A DNA stretch of 64,000 bases from Patellaria atrata CBS 101060 (taxonomy: Eukaryota; Ascomycota; Dothideomycetes; Patellariales; Patellariaceae). Below, piece by piece: positions 28,345 through 40,077 of this stretch. The position numbers and the translations under genes were made by a program. Location: assembly GCA_010093705.1 (NCBI GenBank), contig MU006094.1, positions 1,029,550 through 1,093,549 on the forward strand, given 5' to 3'. The notes beneath the pieces were generated by a model. The model saw only the letters and a program-made list of their open reading frames with translations, did no database searches and had not been told where the DNA came from. Within the stretch, counting starts at the first letter, position 1, and each line of letters opens with the position of its first letter.

Positions 28345-31300
28345 GGTGGGTATGCGACGTGTATACAAGGGCTGAGTCAAGGTAGCATGAAAGGGCAAAG
28401 TCCGTGAGTGGTGAGCACCAACAGCATTCGCATGCGCACCTCAGAGTCTGGAGCGGCTTTTGCTGTGGTTGCGATCTACAGAAGATATGTATCAAGAATT
28501 AAGATCCGAGTTGGAAGCAATGAGTTGCATGCAGAAGTCGTCCGAACGCACTTTTCTTCTTTTTTTCCCGCGCTCTCACACTCTTACGCTCTGACTGTAA
28601 CACTTGGCTGGGGGCATGACATATATAGAAGAAGAAGTAACATGCCTTTCATCACTGCATACTGCATCCACAGGTCTGCGCCCGGGGCCATATGGTCGGG
28701 TCGTCAGCCCTTGCACAACCGCTGTTGGCTTGAGACGAGGGTGAGGACCAGGGCAATCAGTCCACAAGATGAATTGTCGTTGGTTGATTTTCGCAGTAAG
28801 CATACACCCATCTGGGATGCCTCAAGGCCAAAGTGATGCATCATTACTCCTGTAGGTAACTTGCAATCTATCTGTACGGTTGGCGTTGCAGGGAGGTTGA
28901 ACATTTTCGGAGCCCTACATGGAGATTATTTAGTGAGGGGTATGGAGAAATTTGGAATGACTTGGAGGACTTGGGAGGTAAACAAGCAGGGCAGTAGTGT
29001 ATGGAGAGGTGGTGACATCTTGGGGTGGGTGTAGTTGGACTCCCCTTGGATAGTGGAAGAGAAGGTGCTCTTGGTGGGTAAGTGCCCCCGAAAATAGACC
29101 CCAACGTGGTGGCTGTGGAACGACCTACAGGCTGCAGTAGGCTGATGAATTTACAGCAATAAACCTTACAGCAGCTACGCTTTCCATTCTCACAACCCTT
29201 CCATGACAGCCACCCTCCACTATCCTTATCCCACAAGGGCATAGAGTTATATGCAGTCCAATATCAGTGAATAGCAGTAGTGTTAGCTTCCTAGGGCTTC
29301 CCCCCCCCCTCTCTCTCTTGTCCCTACGGACACTTACCCCCCGGACTACGGATACTTTCTGCGTGTCACATATCTTCATTGCCCTTCTTGATTCTCAAGA
29401 TGAATTTCTATATCTAAGGCCTGCCGCGCTCAGTGCAAAAATTCAAGAATTGTGAACTTTGTGCAGATCTAGACAATAGGAATGGACTACCAGACTTCAT
29501 TTCAAAGTAGAAGCCTTGTCTCAAACCGAAGTATCACATTGTCCCCGTGAGGAGGAAATGTTTTTCAAAGATAATTTCTTGATCGGATACTTTCATTTTC
29601 GGCTTAAGAAATGACCTCTTAGCCGCTCTCCGTTTTGATAGTAGCAAGCCGTCCCCGATACCAGATCGATCGAGGAAGTCGGTTTCTGATCATATCTCCC
29701 CCTTATGAGCGATTTGATAAATTTTGACGCTTGTAGCTCTTGGACTCGGAGTAGGAGCGTGCACTCAATTTCGTCACTGCGCAAGTTTGAGCACAGATAA
29801 CCTTACATCTTATATCTTCTAGGGGTACTTGAACGTCCATGAGGATATTTGGGACACCTGCAGGAAAAGAACCTTTTTACCTTTTGCTCTTTTGCAGACT
29901 GATATCGGCATTTACTAGCATCTTCCTAGATATCGATAGATGGGGTGTCCTAGCTTGTCGGGCTCTCCCCTTTGCGTGACTGTATTCCGGAGCTGGGAAT
30001 TTGACGTGTATCCTACTAACCATCTTTCCAACGTAACGGGAAGGGTGGTAGTAAATCCCCTAGTGCATCGTGACCAATGCGATTGGCAAGGGAACATATT
30101 GAAGCTGAGCTGAGATATTACCCGGTGGCCTTACACATGGCTGCGTTTGTCGAATATGATAATGATGTTGTGTCAAGGACAGGCCACTATCTTCAATTTC
30201 TTTTCCTCTCCAGTTCCCCGTCCTAGGTATAGATTTTGATTGCAATTCCACTGAATTGCGTTATCATGCTAGAGCTTGATAACACCTCAAAGCGAGCAAG
30301 CGAACAACTGTCCAGTTGAAGACGTTACCAACAGATTTCCCTTGTACCAACAACCACAGGTCGAAAGTTGATCTAACAACCCTTGTTTGAAAGTCCTTAG
30401 GCCCACCTCCCACCTCTCCACATCTTCCGGCAGTCGATGGCGTGGATGGATGGATAGGCAGTCGGGGAGACGCGCCGTCCGCGCCTTTCCCGCCGCCCCT
30501 TGTCCGTCTTTAACGTTGATCAGCATGGATATGCACATCACCTTCCTTCCGCACGTGGACTTCCTTCAAAGTTCGCATCCTATTTCCTAAAGATGAATAA
30601 TCTCGAGAAGAGCGCCATTGTGCTCTCCACTACTCACTTTAAACAGTACCACACTCACATCTTCCTGGAGCCGGTGTCCGAGGAGAGGCCGTAGAAGTTC
30701 GACAAAAGTCGCTCAAGTCTTAACTTGTTTGAGAATATAGCCTTGGCCTGTGGCTGTTGGACAATGAGAAACTGCATACACTTCTGTACCAACAGATGAG
30801 AAGATATGTTTTAGTTACACTAACCGACTGTCCGCTCAGAAAGCATCAAGTGATTGGAAAGCTGTGAAGTGGACGTTGATTACGCGTACTACTCGGTTTT
30901 CCGACAAAGCTGATCGTGTAGCGGAAAGACCGTCAACACGAGAAATGACGTTAGCGGACGGACGATCGTATGGACGATCGATGAGGACAACTATAGGGAT
31001 ATCCGCCGTCGCTGAAACTTTCACTTCCTGATTGAGGACTGTCTTAACAGATCAAGATATCATCTCAGACACGAACGTTATGGCTTCGTACTTTGTAAGA
31101 CTTATCGTCAAATTCAGTGCCTCGGTTTCCCATCAGCAAACACCATGCGCCGGTTGGATTCTCTTAAGTCTGACACTGCAGAATTTCCCCTCTTCCGCGC
31201 TACATCGGCGTGTAGGCGGTTAAAGAGATGCATTGCTCCTTGTTTTTGCCTGCTTCTCCTCCTTTCAGACCGGAGTATCAATAACGTTGTACGACATAAT

Positions 31301-32407
31301 TACTTGGGGAGGGGGGTTTGCGTGGGGTATTTACTTCCGTGTAACGAACTCATGGACTAGAAAACTTGCTTCCTAAAAGAATCAAAGGTATGGACTAAAC
31401 TTCTTATTCGCTATAAGAGACGCAATACCCTAAAGGTTCGTTTAGATGGGAGGTATGAGCCCCATACCGTAACACAAGTGAGCTGAAATCGCTTCTGTCG
31501 CCTGATCAATGCGGTGCCACCACAGGATGTGCGGTTATGTGATGCTTTCTGCCTCCTCAAGCAATCCAAGGGAAGAACTTGATTACCGTTATGGAAAACT
31601 GGCCGTTGAATCAATCCATATGGAAACACTGCAGTCAATTGACGTTTCAATATCATTACTCCATGGACTACATCCCCATATAGTATGGATGTATGTCTAT
31701 GCAGGTTCCCTTTCGTACCTTGTCGTGCTTGTCCATCTCCTGCGAGGACGGGACGGGGGATGGACAGTGAGGACGAGGGACATGTTCTTATGCCTACCCT
31801 CCGTTTTGTCTTCTGTGGTGCAAGTGACGATAACGGCATTCCTGAAACAACCATGACACATTCCTCAGGTTACCTAACAAAAGCGTTTTTGAAACGTGTA
31901 ATTCTCGAACGTAACATCGCTTCCAAGGCATTTTCTATGAGACCGCGTAGCGAAGGTCAAGGAAAGTAGATACAGCTCCATAATACCCTGCATGCGATAG
32001 CTGCAGGGCGAAGTATCCGGTCACGAGTGGCTCAGCATCGTGGTTTAAAAAGTACAACTGATAAGTATCCTTTTCGTAGACTTTATTGAGCTTCAATGTT
32101 GGTGGCGGGCCTGGCCTAAGGCCGCCGAAACGGGATCATAAGGTATTATGGCTGATCCATGTATGTGATAATTTGTGATGCTATTGGAAGATTTTGAATA
32201 AAATTGTTAGTTGATATGCCGTGAAATACTGAATTGCGACAATATGAGCGTATGCCGTTGGAAAGAGAGTTGGGATTGAGGAAGTACGCTAGAACGGAAC
32301 AGGGCTGGGACGGAAACTCCAATGCCAAGGCGTAGCTGCCAAACTCACCTCTGGAAAAACAACCTCATCACTCGGGAAAGTCGTGGTATCGTCAACCTGA
32401 TCCAACA
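28345..32407. other. 4-kb gene-free region between the F-box/UBA and Mic19 genes
   Basis: The first few hundred bases should be the promoter of the minus-strand gene. A C run lies at 29299-29310. Several frames of 60-147 codons occur on both strands, but none shows a domain, signal peptide or family pattern I can defend. Confidence 0.5.
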
Positions 32408-33088
32408 ATGGGTGTAGGAGGTTCAAAACCAGAATCAGAGCGGTCGCAACACGTGTTTGAAGCGTATGTTAGCCAATTGTGTTCTTTAAACCCTGAATAA
32501 CTGAAAAGAAGCTAATCTTATGCGAAGGGATACCCCAATCCGATTCTCCCAACAGCTCGTAGATTCTTTACAAGGCAGCCCTCAGGTGAGAGAATTGGCG
32601 TAATGGACTTTTGATTTGATATGCTAACGTGTTGAATATAGTCCGACTCCACTCGTGCTAAAACCCTCGAGCTTCAAATACAAGAACGAGTGACTGCCGA
32701 ACTAGAAAGACTCCGAGCAGAGGAAGATAAGCGGCTAGTCGAGCTATACGATAAGGTATCAGAAGAGTCCGAAACTTCATCCGAGCCCTCTCTTGTTGAA
32801 AAAATTGGGGACAAGTTCAACACCTCCTCTGCTTTATCCGAAAAGGAGAAGCAACGGAATATGAGCAGAGACACTGTCTCGAAGGAGATTACGGAACTGA
32901 AGAAAAAGCTGGATGCGCGAAAGAAACTCGAACAAGCTGATACTGCTGTGCAGAAGGCGAAAGATGATGTGGTGACTTGTTTGAGGATGAACGATAGACG
33001 GCCACTCGATTGCTGGAAGGAGGTTGAGAAATTCAGGAGTGAAGTGAGAATATTAGAAAGGGATTTTGTACAAAAGACATTACAATGA
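32408..33088 (+). CDS. MIC19: MICOS complex subunit Mic19 (CHCH-domain protein), three exons
   Basis: Role from the family: a peripheral inner-membrane subunit of MICOS on the intermembrane-space side that helps hold crista junctions together with Mic60. Seen: exons 32408-32463, 32528-32585 and 32642-33088 encode 186 aa. The start MGVGGSKPE fits an N-myristoylation signal (G2, S6). The family N-terminus continues across both introns (QHVFEADTPIRFSQQLVDSL, then STRAKTLELQIQERVTAELE). A long charged coiled coil follows at about 55-140. The C-terminus has a CX10C motif (C151, C162; CLRMNDRRPLDC) of the CHCH fold. The introns are 64 and 56 nt. Exon 2 is only 58 nt, so gene finders may miss it. 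Confidence 0.95.
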
Positions 33089-34075
33089 GGGACTACCCAT
33101 AATAGAAATAATATAAGGATGGAGTGTAGTATAGGAATGTCTAATCTTTACAGGTAAAGAGAGATTAGGTCCTTTCATTGTCATAAGAAGGGCGTTCCAG
33201 GGTCGCCATACAGGTGCTGTACACATGGCGGCATAGAGATAACTTGATTTCGCCCAAACCCTTGGTATGTACATGTAAGTTGTGGTACCATTGGATTGTA
33301 CTTTACATCGGACTTTTTCTTCTCTTTATACCTAAGTTGCAGCTCTTTTGGATTTATAGACCATACTTTCCTTCCTTCCTAGATTTGGATTCGGCTTCCC
33401 CTTAACTTGCAGGCGTCCTTTCATTGTTCTGCACGACCTAGTAGGAGCTCTTTTTGTTTGGAAAACTCTTGTTTCGTTCATCCCTGGAGCTCACTGCGAG
33501 TGATTTTCGGATCAGAAGCTACTATTTATCTCTATATCCACGTATGTCAGGATCTTCCTCCAATTACAAGGAATAGTTCCGTTTCTCTATACTATTCAGT
33601 CGGTATCCTTCTTATACTGCACCGTATTGTAGTGTAGGAAAATCGTGCCCAAGGACCGAATGATTTTGCCGATCGAATATCTACTCCTAAACATCGTTTG
33701 TACTGCTAGTTCACCTAGATATGAACATCTTCAGGTAGTCAATCTCCAATATTTCTTTACCATGGGTGCTCTTTTTTCGAGTCGCTCCTTTTCTCACTTA
33801 CAGTGATATTTGTTTTGTTCGTTCCCATCTTAAAGAAAGCACACCCCCCTACTTATCGTCTCCCCAACTTTCAAACTTCGCTTATGCCCAATACTATCCC
33901 TCAAAACCAGCTGCTCGCGGTGTTCCAAATCTAGTCTCATATTTTCTCTGTACCTCATCCTCCTTTCAAACCATACATCTACAGCAATGAGCTGAACATC
34001 AGTCTCGCCATTAACTTTGCAACTGCGTCGATATAACGACGACAACTACGATAACGAGAACAACAGCAAGGACTT
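33089..34075. other. Intergenic region 3' of Mic19
   Basis: Nothing gene-like seen. The plus strand is moderately T-rich. Confidence 0.5.
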
Positions 34076-35050
34076 ATGACGTCTCGCACCAGGGTACTCG
34101 AGAAGATCAAGAAACTCGATGAACAATTCCGCATCCTGGTTCCACATCCAGTCATCCACCCACCTTTCGGAACAAAATAGCGAGCTTATTGGGCAGTACA
34201 GAACTGCACATGGGTACAAACTGGCCGTGGAGCGATCATGACGATCACTCAGTATCTCGAAGATGGAACGCTAGTTCCAGTTCCGCCGACATCATAACAT
34301 ATACACATCTTACCATACTGTACAACTCGTACAAAAACTTCTATCATATTCAATTTACCCAGCTTACCTCTTATACAGTACCACCCTCAAAACCTTCTCC
34401 GTACAAATCATAAAACATGCACTGTGCACCTGGGCAACCAGCACACCATAGCACCCCCTCGACACCCGCACCCTGTACACCACCTCTCCACGTCTAGAAG
34501 AGCTCAATGACCTCGAGGTTTCATCAAGTGATGCTGGTACAGATCGTATCCTCATAGGGCCTTTAATCCATGCCGCAACAATACTAAACCCCTGCAAGAG
34601 GATCCTTTAGCGACACCGGGCTCGCCGTAGCATCCGGGACTTTGGGGATGTCAAGGCCTTTTACTAGGTCTCCGATTTCACGTACTCTGGTATGGGGTGG
34701 GTCAAAACCGTGGAGGATAGACGGTGGTAAGCATATCCTTTTATATCCTGATGGTCATAGACATTACATTTGGCCTTACTGCTATCTACCGACGATGCGC
34801 CGCAGGCTTATTTACGATCACAGTGAAAGGCGAACCAGAGGACCACTTCAAACTCGAGCGCTACTAGACTATCCGCTGAACAAGCGCTAACACGAAATGC
34901 GATCACTCTCCTCAGAAGCACATGCAGACGAGGATGCAGACCCAGCGAAAATCGAGGAGTACAGACAATCGCGAAATTCTACCAACACAGTGAGGTCTCA
35001 GGCTATTCAGCAACAACTTCAGCCCCGTGTGAGACGACGTTGAACTAGGC
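34076..35050 (+). pseudogene. Ghost of an unrecognised coding gene
   Basis: Protein-like pieces lie in order in different frames. ATG at 34076 opens a helical piece (MTSRTRVLEKIKKLDEQF, LVPHPVIHPPFG). After a frame change come NSELIGQYRTAHGYKLAVE and ITQYLEDGTLVPVP. Further on are RLEELNDLEVSSSDAGTD and, near 34950, KIEEYRQSRNSTN with a Gln/Arg-rich tail. The pieces have protein-like composition but are interrupted by several stops and frame changes. I do not recognise the family. Chance cannot be ruled out for any single piece; the ordered set on one strand is the argument. Confidence 0.35.
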
Positions 35051-35931
35051 GAGCCCCTCGAGGTAAATGTTCTGGAGAGGGTCTATTGAGAGAAAGAGCA
35101 CGGTAAATCTTCTATGTAGATGTCTAGGGGCTGTGACGAAAAGTCCCGTACGATCGGATCGACCTAATTTTCAACCTCGAGCCACGGCCATTCATCAAAT
35201 TCAATACCCTGTCGGACCAACAGAATAACCTGCAGTCTCAGAAAGATTACTGACCACGCTCCGTATAATCGTTGTCAAGAGAATGACGGTTCTTATACGG
35301 GGGTTTGCCTTCTAGGTACGGACCAAAGGAGAACTTTTATTGTATTTGTACAATGTAGAGCAGCAATGAAGAATTGATGGCGACTGAATTAGCGTCTGAT
35401 ATCGAAACCTATGTGTTCAACTAGGTGTTGGTACATTGTAATATCTTCCTGTGAAGGGAAGGGAGGATTGCAGTTTGGGATGATCTTTCATCAGCAGTCC
35501 TAGGATATACAAAGCTAACTTAGACGTCGAATCTAAACTTCAAGCTCGTTAATGTTGCCCCCTTTCCATCCACTAACTGAAGTCTGCCACAGGCAGCCAG
35601 ATATCAGTAAATCACATGTCCAAGACCTGACATCACCTGCGCATATCTCTTTACAACTTTCTTCACAACTTTTATTCCCCTTCCCACTTGTATCGTCCAC
35701 AATGTTTTTCTCGACGCATGTTTATGATAATCCTCCGCAGGTATATAAACCCATCTCCCGCATCCTAAGTTTTCGAATTTCACTCCTCAACATCAGGGAC
35801 ACTATAGATCCCAGCACCTCACATCATACCATATCTCCATATCTCCATAACTCTGTTCGCCCAGCGGAAATCACCACCCCGTACCATAAAAAAAATCTAC
35901 ACCATACTCAAACCCCGTCTAAACAACAACA
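35051..35931. other. Spacer upstream of the tail-anchored-like gene
   Basis: From about 35540 the plus strand is CT- and CA-rich, as expected for a promoter and leader of the next gene. A 229-codon open frame beginning at 35552 overlaps that gene in another frame, is rich in Pro, Ser, Thr and His, and is judged a shadow. Confidence 0.5.
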
Positions 35932-36936
35932 ATGCCCTTCTCCCCTTTCCGCCGCAGACCCGCACCGCCCCTCTTCCCTCCAACATCCCATCCTAACGCG
36001 CAGGAGGACTCAAACGGCCAAACCCCACAACAACATCATCCCTACCATCCCCCCACAGGTCCCAATCCCACCTAGCTCACAACTCCCCATCCTCAGAACC
36101 AGAGCCAAGACAAAGACAACAACGCAAACGAAATTGACGACCCAAGAACCCTCCTCGCGCTCCCGGACGCAGGATCTCAGCAATCTTCCCCGTCGACAAT
36201 CCGTGCCAGTTCTTCAGGTGCCAAAGTCGAAGTCGATGTAAAAGTCAGGGATGAAGACGAACGCCGAACCGAGTACCGGACTGACGCGATCTTGGAACGG
36301 GAATCCCACCGCACCCGCACCCGGAACCAAAACTATATAGGCGCCAGGGCCTGGAACCTCTCACCGCGCGCGATTGTTCGGACTCCGGATGCGAGTGGGA
36401 TGGGTGGAACGGGGTTGGTGCCGTTGCGGGGAAACGACGTCAAGACGAGGGATTTCGCACTCAACCCAAGCACCCCCTCCAACCAAACCAAAGGAGGCTT
36501 CCCCCTCGGGTTCGAGACGCCTAACGTCGCGGTATCGGACCTCTCCGACCCCAGTAACCGGATGATCGAAAGCGCCTCCGAGCTTCGTAATGTGTCGCGC
36601 GGCCCTTCAGCAGCCAGACTAGCCGAAGATATGGTGGCGGGACGGGCGCTTGTGCTTATACTAGCGAAGTCGATACCGAGGATGGAAGTCCGACGTACGA
36701 ATATGGAGACGGGGACACGGTATATGTATTTATTCTCTTATAGTAAGGTTGTGGGGGTTGAGGGGTCGGTGAGGCGGAGGGGGGTGGGCGTTGGACGGGT
36801 TGAGTTGAGAGATGTTGGAGAGGGAAGGGGAGAAGGGGAGGTGGGTGGATGGACGTGGGGAGATGTCTTCATGCTGCTGTTGAGTGCGTGTTGTGTGTTT
36901 GTTGTTACGATTGTGGTGGTGAAGGTTTTGGGATAG
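35932..36936 (+). pseudogene. Unrecognised protein with a C-terminal membrane anchor; one in-frame TAG
   Basis: From ATG 35932 (MPFSPFRRRPAPPLFPP) one frame runs to 36936 and is interrupted only by a TAG at 36073-36075, codon 48. With it the reading would be 334 residues: a Pro/Gln-rich N-terminus, an acidic/polar part (DDPRTLLALPDA, EVDVKVRDEDERRTEYRTDA) and a more ordered part (SDLSDPSNRMIESASEL, MVAGRALVLILAKSIPRM). The end is a hydrophobic segment (VFMLLLSACCVFVVTIVVV) typical of a tail anchor. Candidate introns that would remove the TAG and keep the frame (36059-36109, 36059-36115) have poor GTCCCA donors and AAG acceptors. It may be a young pseudogene, a sequencing error, a readthrough codon, or a gene starting at a later ATG (36402 is one of several in this frame). 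No known family. Confidence 0.5.
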
Positions 36937-37138
36937 TGTTGTGAGGAAAGGGGGTTGTGTTAATGACTGATGGATGCATGGATGCATGGATAACATAGAC
37001 TTCGGAGTTCTGGGTGTATTAGGGACGATACCCTCTTTCTTGAGTAGCAAGTAATCAAATAGCTCTAAGCCTCAGTCAATAGAACCACTCTATGCAATAA
37101 AATGCCCTCAACTCTATCCAACAAATCCCACAAACCCC

Positions 37139-38248
37139 CTACCTCCCCTCCTCCCTCGCCTTCCCCCCCGTCTCCTTCTCAACAACATCAACAACAAAAG
37201 CCCCGCCCAACAAAATCGCCGGCTCCCTGATATTATTATGCTCATAGCTCAACGTGCCCACGCCCCCCGCCTCGAGTATCAGGCTCGGGTTCTCCGCGAT
37301 ATTCTTCCCGACCCAGCGAGCCGCAAAAGCGCGGAGGATATGTCCGTGCGCGACGATGAGGATGTCCGATGGTGGCGGATTATCGTCCTGCGGGGATTGC
37401 GCGGAGGACGAAGCTTCCGGGTCGTCGGGGTTGAAAGATTTCATGACGGGAGCGTGGTGCCGGGAGCGGAGGTGGTGGATGAAGCGGTCAAGGCGGTGCG
37501 TTATATCTTCTGGGGACCTGGGGGTGTAGTATTAATACACGTCTCACAGCTCATGAAAAACAATAGAGAGCGGAGTGGAGGAAAAGACCAGACTCACTCT
37601 CCCCCCGGACATCCATCTCGCCAAATATCCCACCGCCCCCCTCGTCCTTCTTTCCTCCGCTTTTCTCTTATCTCTGCGCTCCGTAGACCTTCGTAGTCTC
37701 CGTAGTCCCACTCGCGGATGTCGTCCGTGATTTCGATGCGGGCGTGCGTCCGGATCTCCTTGCTTCCGTCTGTGGGTGTGGGTTCGTCGTCGCTGTCGCA
37801 TTCGGAGTGTTCGTTGTCCACGTCTTCTTTGGCTTTGCGCCAGGGGTATTCTTGGTCGCAGCCGAGGTGGAGGAGTTCGAGGGTTCGTTGGGCGCGGTGA
37901 CGGGGGGATACGAAGCTGTCGGCATGGTTAGTCTTGACATGCGAATACCAGCTCCGCTATCGTGAATTGGATTTCTCCTCCTCCATATAGTCGTGAAACT
38001 TTTACTGGCGAAGTTTTATTCCATTGGGAGGACATCCCCCTTGAATCTGAAAAGAATGTAAACACCTACACTCGCCCCAACCGCGCTGGGACGATCAACC
38101 TCTCCCGACCGACCAACGCCCTGCCTGTAGCTCTAATCCTCTTCTCCCCATTGGCCGTGAGAGGCAGCTCAGTGGTGCCCGTATGGCGACCGTTGAGGGA
38201 CCATTCTGTCTCGCCGTGCCGGATGATGAAGACCCTTGGTGTCGTCAT
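37139..38248 (-). CDS. SHB17: Histidine-phosphatase-family sedoheptulose-1,7-bisphosphatase-like protein (Shb17 type), three exons
   Basis: Role from the family: Shb17 dephosphorylates sedoheptulose-1,7-bisphosphate and so feeds ribose-phosphate synthesis in the cytosol. Seen: exons 38070-38248, 37598-37915 and 37139-37517 encode 291 aa. The catalytic RHGE lies at residues 10-13 (nucleophile H11) and is followed by [11 protein letters not shown]. The second signature [14 protein letters not shown] starts exon 2. [19 protein letters not shown] carries the acid/base region. [19 protein letters not shown] in exon 3 holds the second catalytic histidine. The introns are 154 and 79 nt with GTAGGT and GTGAGT donors. 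A Ser/Asp/Pro-rich insert lies before the last motif, and the acidic stretch near 120 is longer than I expect for the yeast protein. It is convergent with the preceding membrane-anchored gene. Another phosphoglycerate-mutase-like activity remains possible. Confidence 0.9.
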
Positions 38249-39060
38249 CGGATAGGCTGGGCAATTGACAATTGAGGGCTTGATGGGATTTGGGAAGAGG
38301 AGTAGAAAGAAGGGGGGGGAAAGGGGGTTTAATATAGGGAAAATGGAAGGAGACTTATGCGACGTAATATATAAGGTAAGGACTTGTCCGTAAATAAAAA
38401 CGAAGATGCGATGAAGGTACCTTGGGATGGCGGGGTGATACAGACGACCCCGCCATCTCCGTGAAGTCCAGTAGACAAATAAAGGGGTTAGTCAATGCTG
38501 CCTGGCATCTGCAAGGTGATGAGTGAGCATTTCTCACAAGACCAAGATGAAATTATAAGCAGAGATGATATATGAGTAAAGAACCTGCATTCACTATCAA
38601 ATCCATTCCGCCCTAATGATACAAACTCGCTTGAAAAACAGCAAACCAAACCACCAATGACCGTTGGTGTAAGAAAGACAATGCTCGCTTGAGTTACAAT
38701 CTCAATGCCCATATGCTAAAGTGACAGAAAGATGCATCATACTGTCGTGAATCGTGAGTCGTGAGATGCAGTGTATGCAATGGAAAGGTTGAGTCGATGA
38801 TGGTTGAAAAGAAAAGCCCTATCCGCAACATCATTGTGTCCGCTATAATGCATGAGGAATTTTCCTACTCCAAGACTGATATGTAGAAATACAAGAGTAG
38901 AAAAGTTTATGCCGACGCTGATGCAAATCGAACCTTGTCGATGTAGTGAAAGAGTCGCGAGTCGCGCCATATCGTCCAGTCGTTAATGTCGATGAGAGTC
39001 TTTATCCAGAATCATAATCTTCATATGAATAAAGTTCAATAAAGGTTGCAGTGGGAAGGT
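38249..39060. other. Intergenic region between Shb17 and the charged low-complexity gene
   Basis: A G-rich run at 38312-38325 and AT-rich 3' flanks. No gene seen. Confidence 0.5.
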
Positions 39061-40077
39061 TCAGTAATTGTCGTAATCCTCCCAACGTCCCTGACCAGAC
39101 TGTTTCTGGTCATGTGAAGGTTTATTGGTAGCACCAGCACCGTATCCTCTTACAGCACCTGCTAACGTGCTGAAGTTGCCACGGCCAGTATCATTACTGG
39201 CTCGATCGCCAGTTAATACATCGGCTGGCCCATTTGGACTGTTGTCGAAGGTATTAGCGAAATGAGTTTTGTCATGTCGTGAAGGGGAGCTTGTACCGCT
39301 ACCGCGGCGACGGGAAGTGTCATAACCGTCGTCATATCTGCGATATGATGCATATGCCTCGTTTGGATAAGTGGTTTTGGTCGCAGAAGGGACGGCACTT
39401 GGAGGAACGTATGTCGAACTGTATGGTGGATTGCTCGGAGGCTGGTATGCCGGTTGATTCACGGGAGATGGAGTATATGAGCTTGGAGGACTATAGCGAC
39501 GGGCAGCGCTAGACGGCTTTTCATTGTTAGTGGAAGATCGTAAATTCAAGATATCAGTGTTACAACTTACCTCCTGAGGATGTGACTGATAAGCTTGATG
39601 ATAGCCCTGAGTAGGATATGCTGATGGATATGAAGGGACTGGTGCCGCAGTCGGTGGTCGTCCGTATTCTGCTGGATTGTATGGTCGAGGTACAGCATAT
39701 GAATCCATGTTTGAAGGTGCGGCACCATATCCCTTGGTATTATGTCTACGCCCACGATCATAATCGGGGGACGAGTCCCTAGCATAGTCTGTCCTATGTC
39801 TCCTACGAGATGATCGCGCATTCAGGTCATCACTTTCGTGTCCAGCGTAATCGTCGTAATCCACTCGAGATGGTGGAACAGAGTTGTATCGTCGTCGATT
39901 GCTCTTATCACCCCTGCGATCTCGTTTGCCATCGCGTTTACGTTCATAGTCTCGCTGTTCCTTGTCACGTCTGTCCTTTTCCTTTGCTTTGAAATAACCG
40001 CCAGGAAGAGCCTCGAAGGCCTTGTCGGGGAGCTTTTCCACTCCGAGGGAGAATGCTTTTAGTACGAGGGCAGCCAT
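39061..40077 (-). CDS. Charged, Tyr/Pro/Ser-rich protein of unknown function, with an in-frame intron-like segment
   Basis: Seen: an open frame of 338 codons from ATG 40077. The N-terminus looks ordered (MAALVLKAFSLGVEKLPDKA, ALPGGYFKAKEKDRRD). Residues about 35-70 are an Arg/Lys/Asp-rich charged stretch. The rest is Tyr/Pro/Ser/Arg-rich and probably disordered, ending GQGRWEDYDNY. A segment at about residues 170-187 (VSCNTDILNLRSS) breaks the composition. On the DNA it starts with a perfect GTAAGT donor, contains a CTAAC branch-like site and ends with AAAAG. It is 54 nt long, so removal keeps the frame. I read it as an intron or an optionally spliced segment. Function unknown; the layout recalls fungal proteins annotated only as hypothetical. 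Confidence 0.72.
   Translation of the reverse strand: MAALVLKAFSLGVEKLPDKAFEALPGGYFKAKEKDRRDKEQRDYERKRDGKRDRRGDKSNRRRYNSVPPSRVDYDDYAGHESDDLNARSSRRRHRTDYARDSSPDYDRGRRHNTKGYGAAPSNMDSYAVPRPYNPAEYGRPPTAAPVPSYPSAYPTQGYHQAYQSHPQEVSCNTDILNLRSSTNNEKPSSAARRYSPPSSYTPSPVNQPAYQPPSNPPYSSTYVPPSAVPSATKTTYPNEAYASYRRYDDGYDTSRRRGSGTSSPSRHDKTHFANTFDNSPNGPADVLTGDRASNDTGRGNFSTLAGAVRGYGAGATNKPSHDQKQSGQGRWEDYDNY

Noticed and set aside
35552-36241. 229-codon open frame on the plus strand
   Set aside because: It overlaps the more protein-like frame from 35932, is Pro/Ser/Thr/His-rich as expected from CA-rich DNA, and has no domain.
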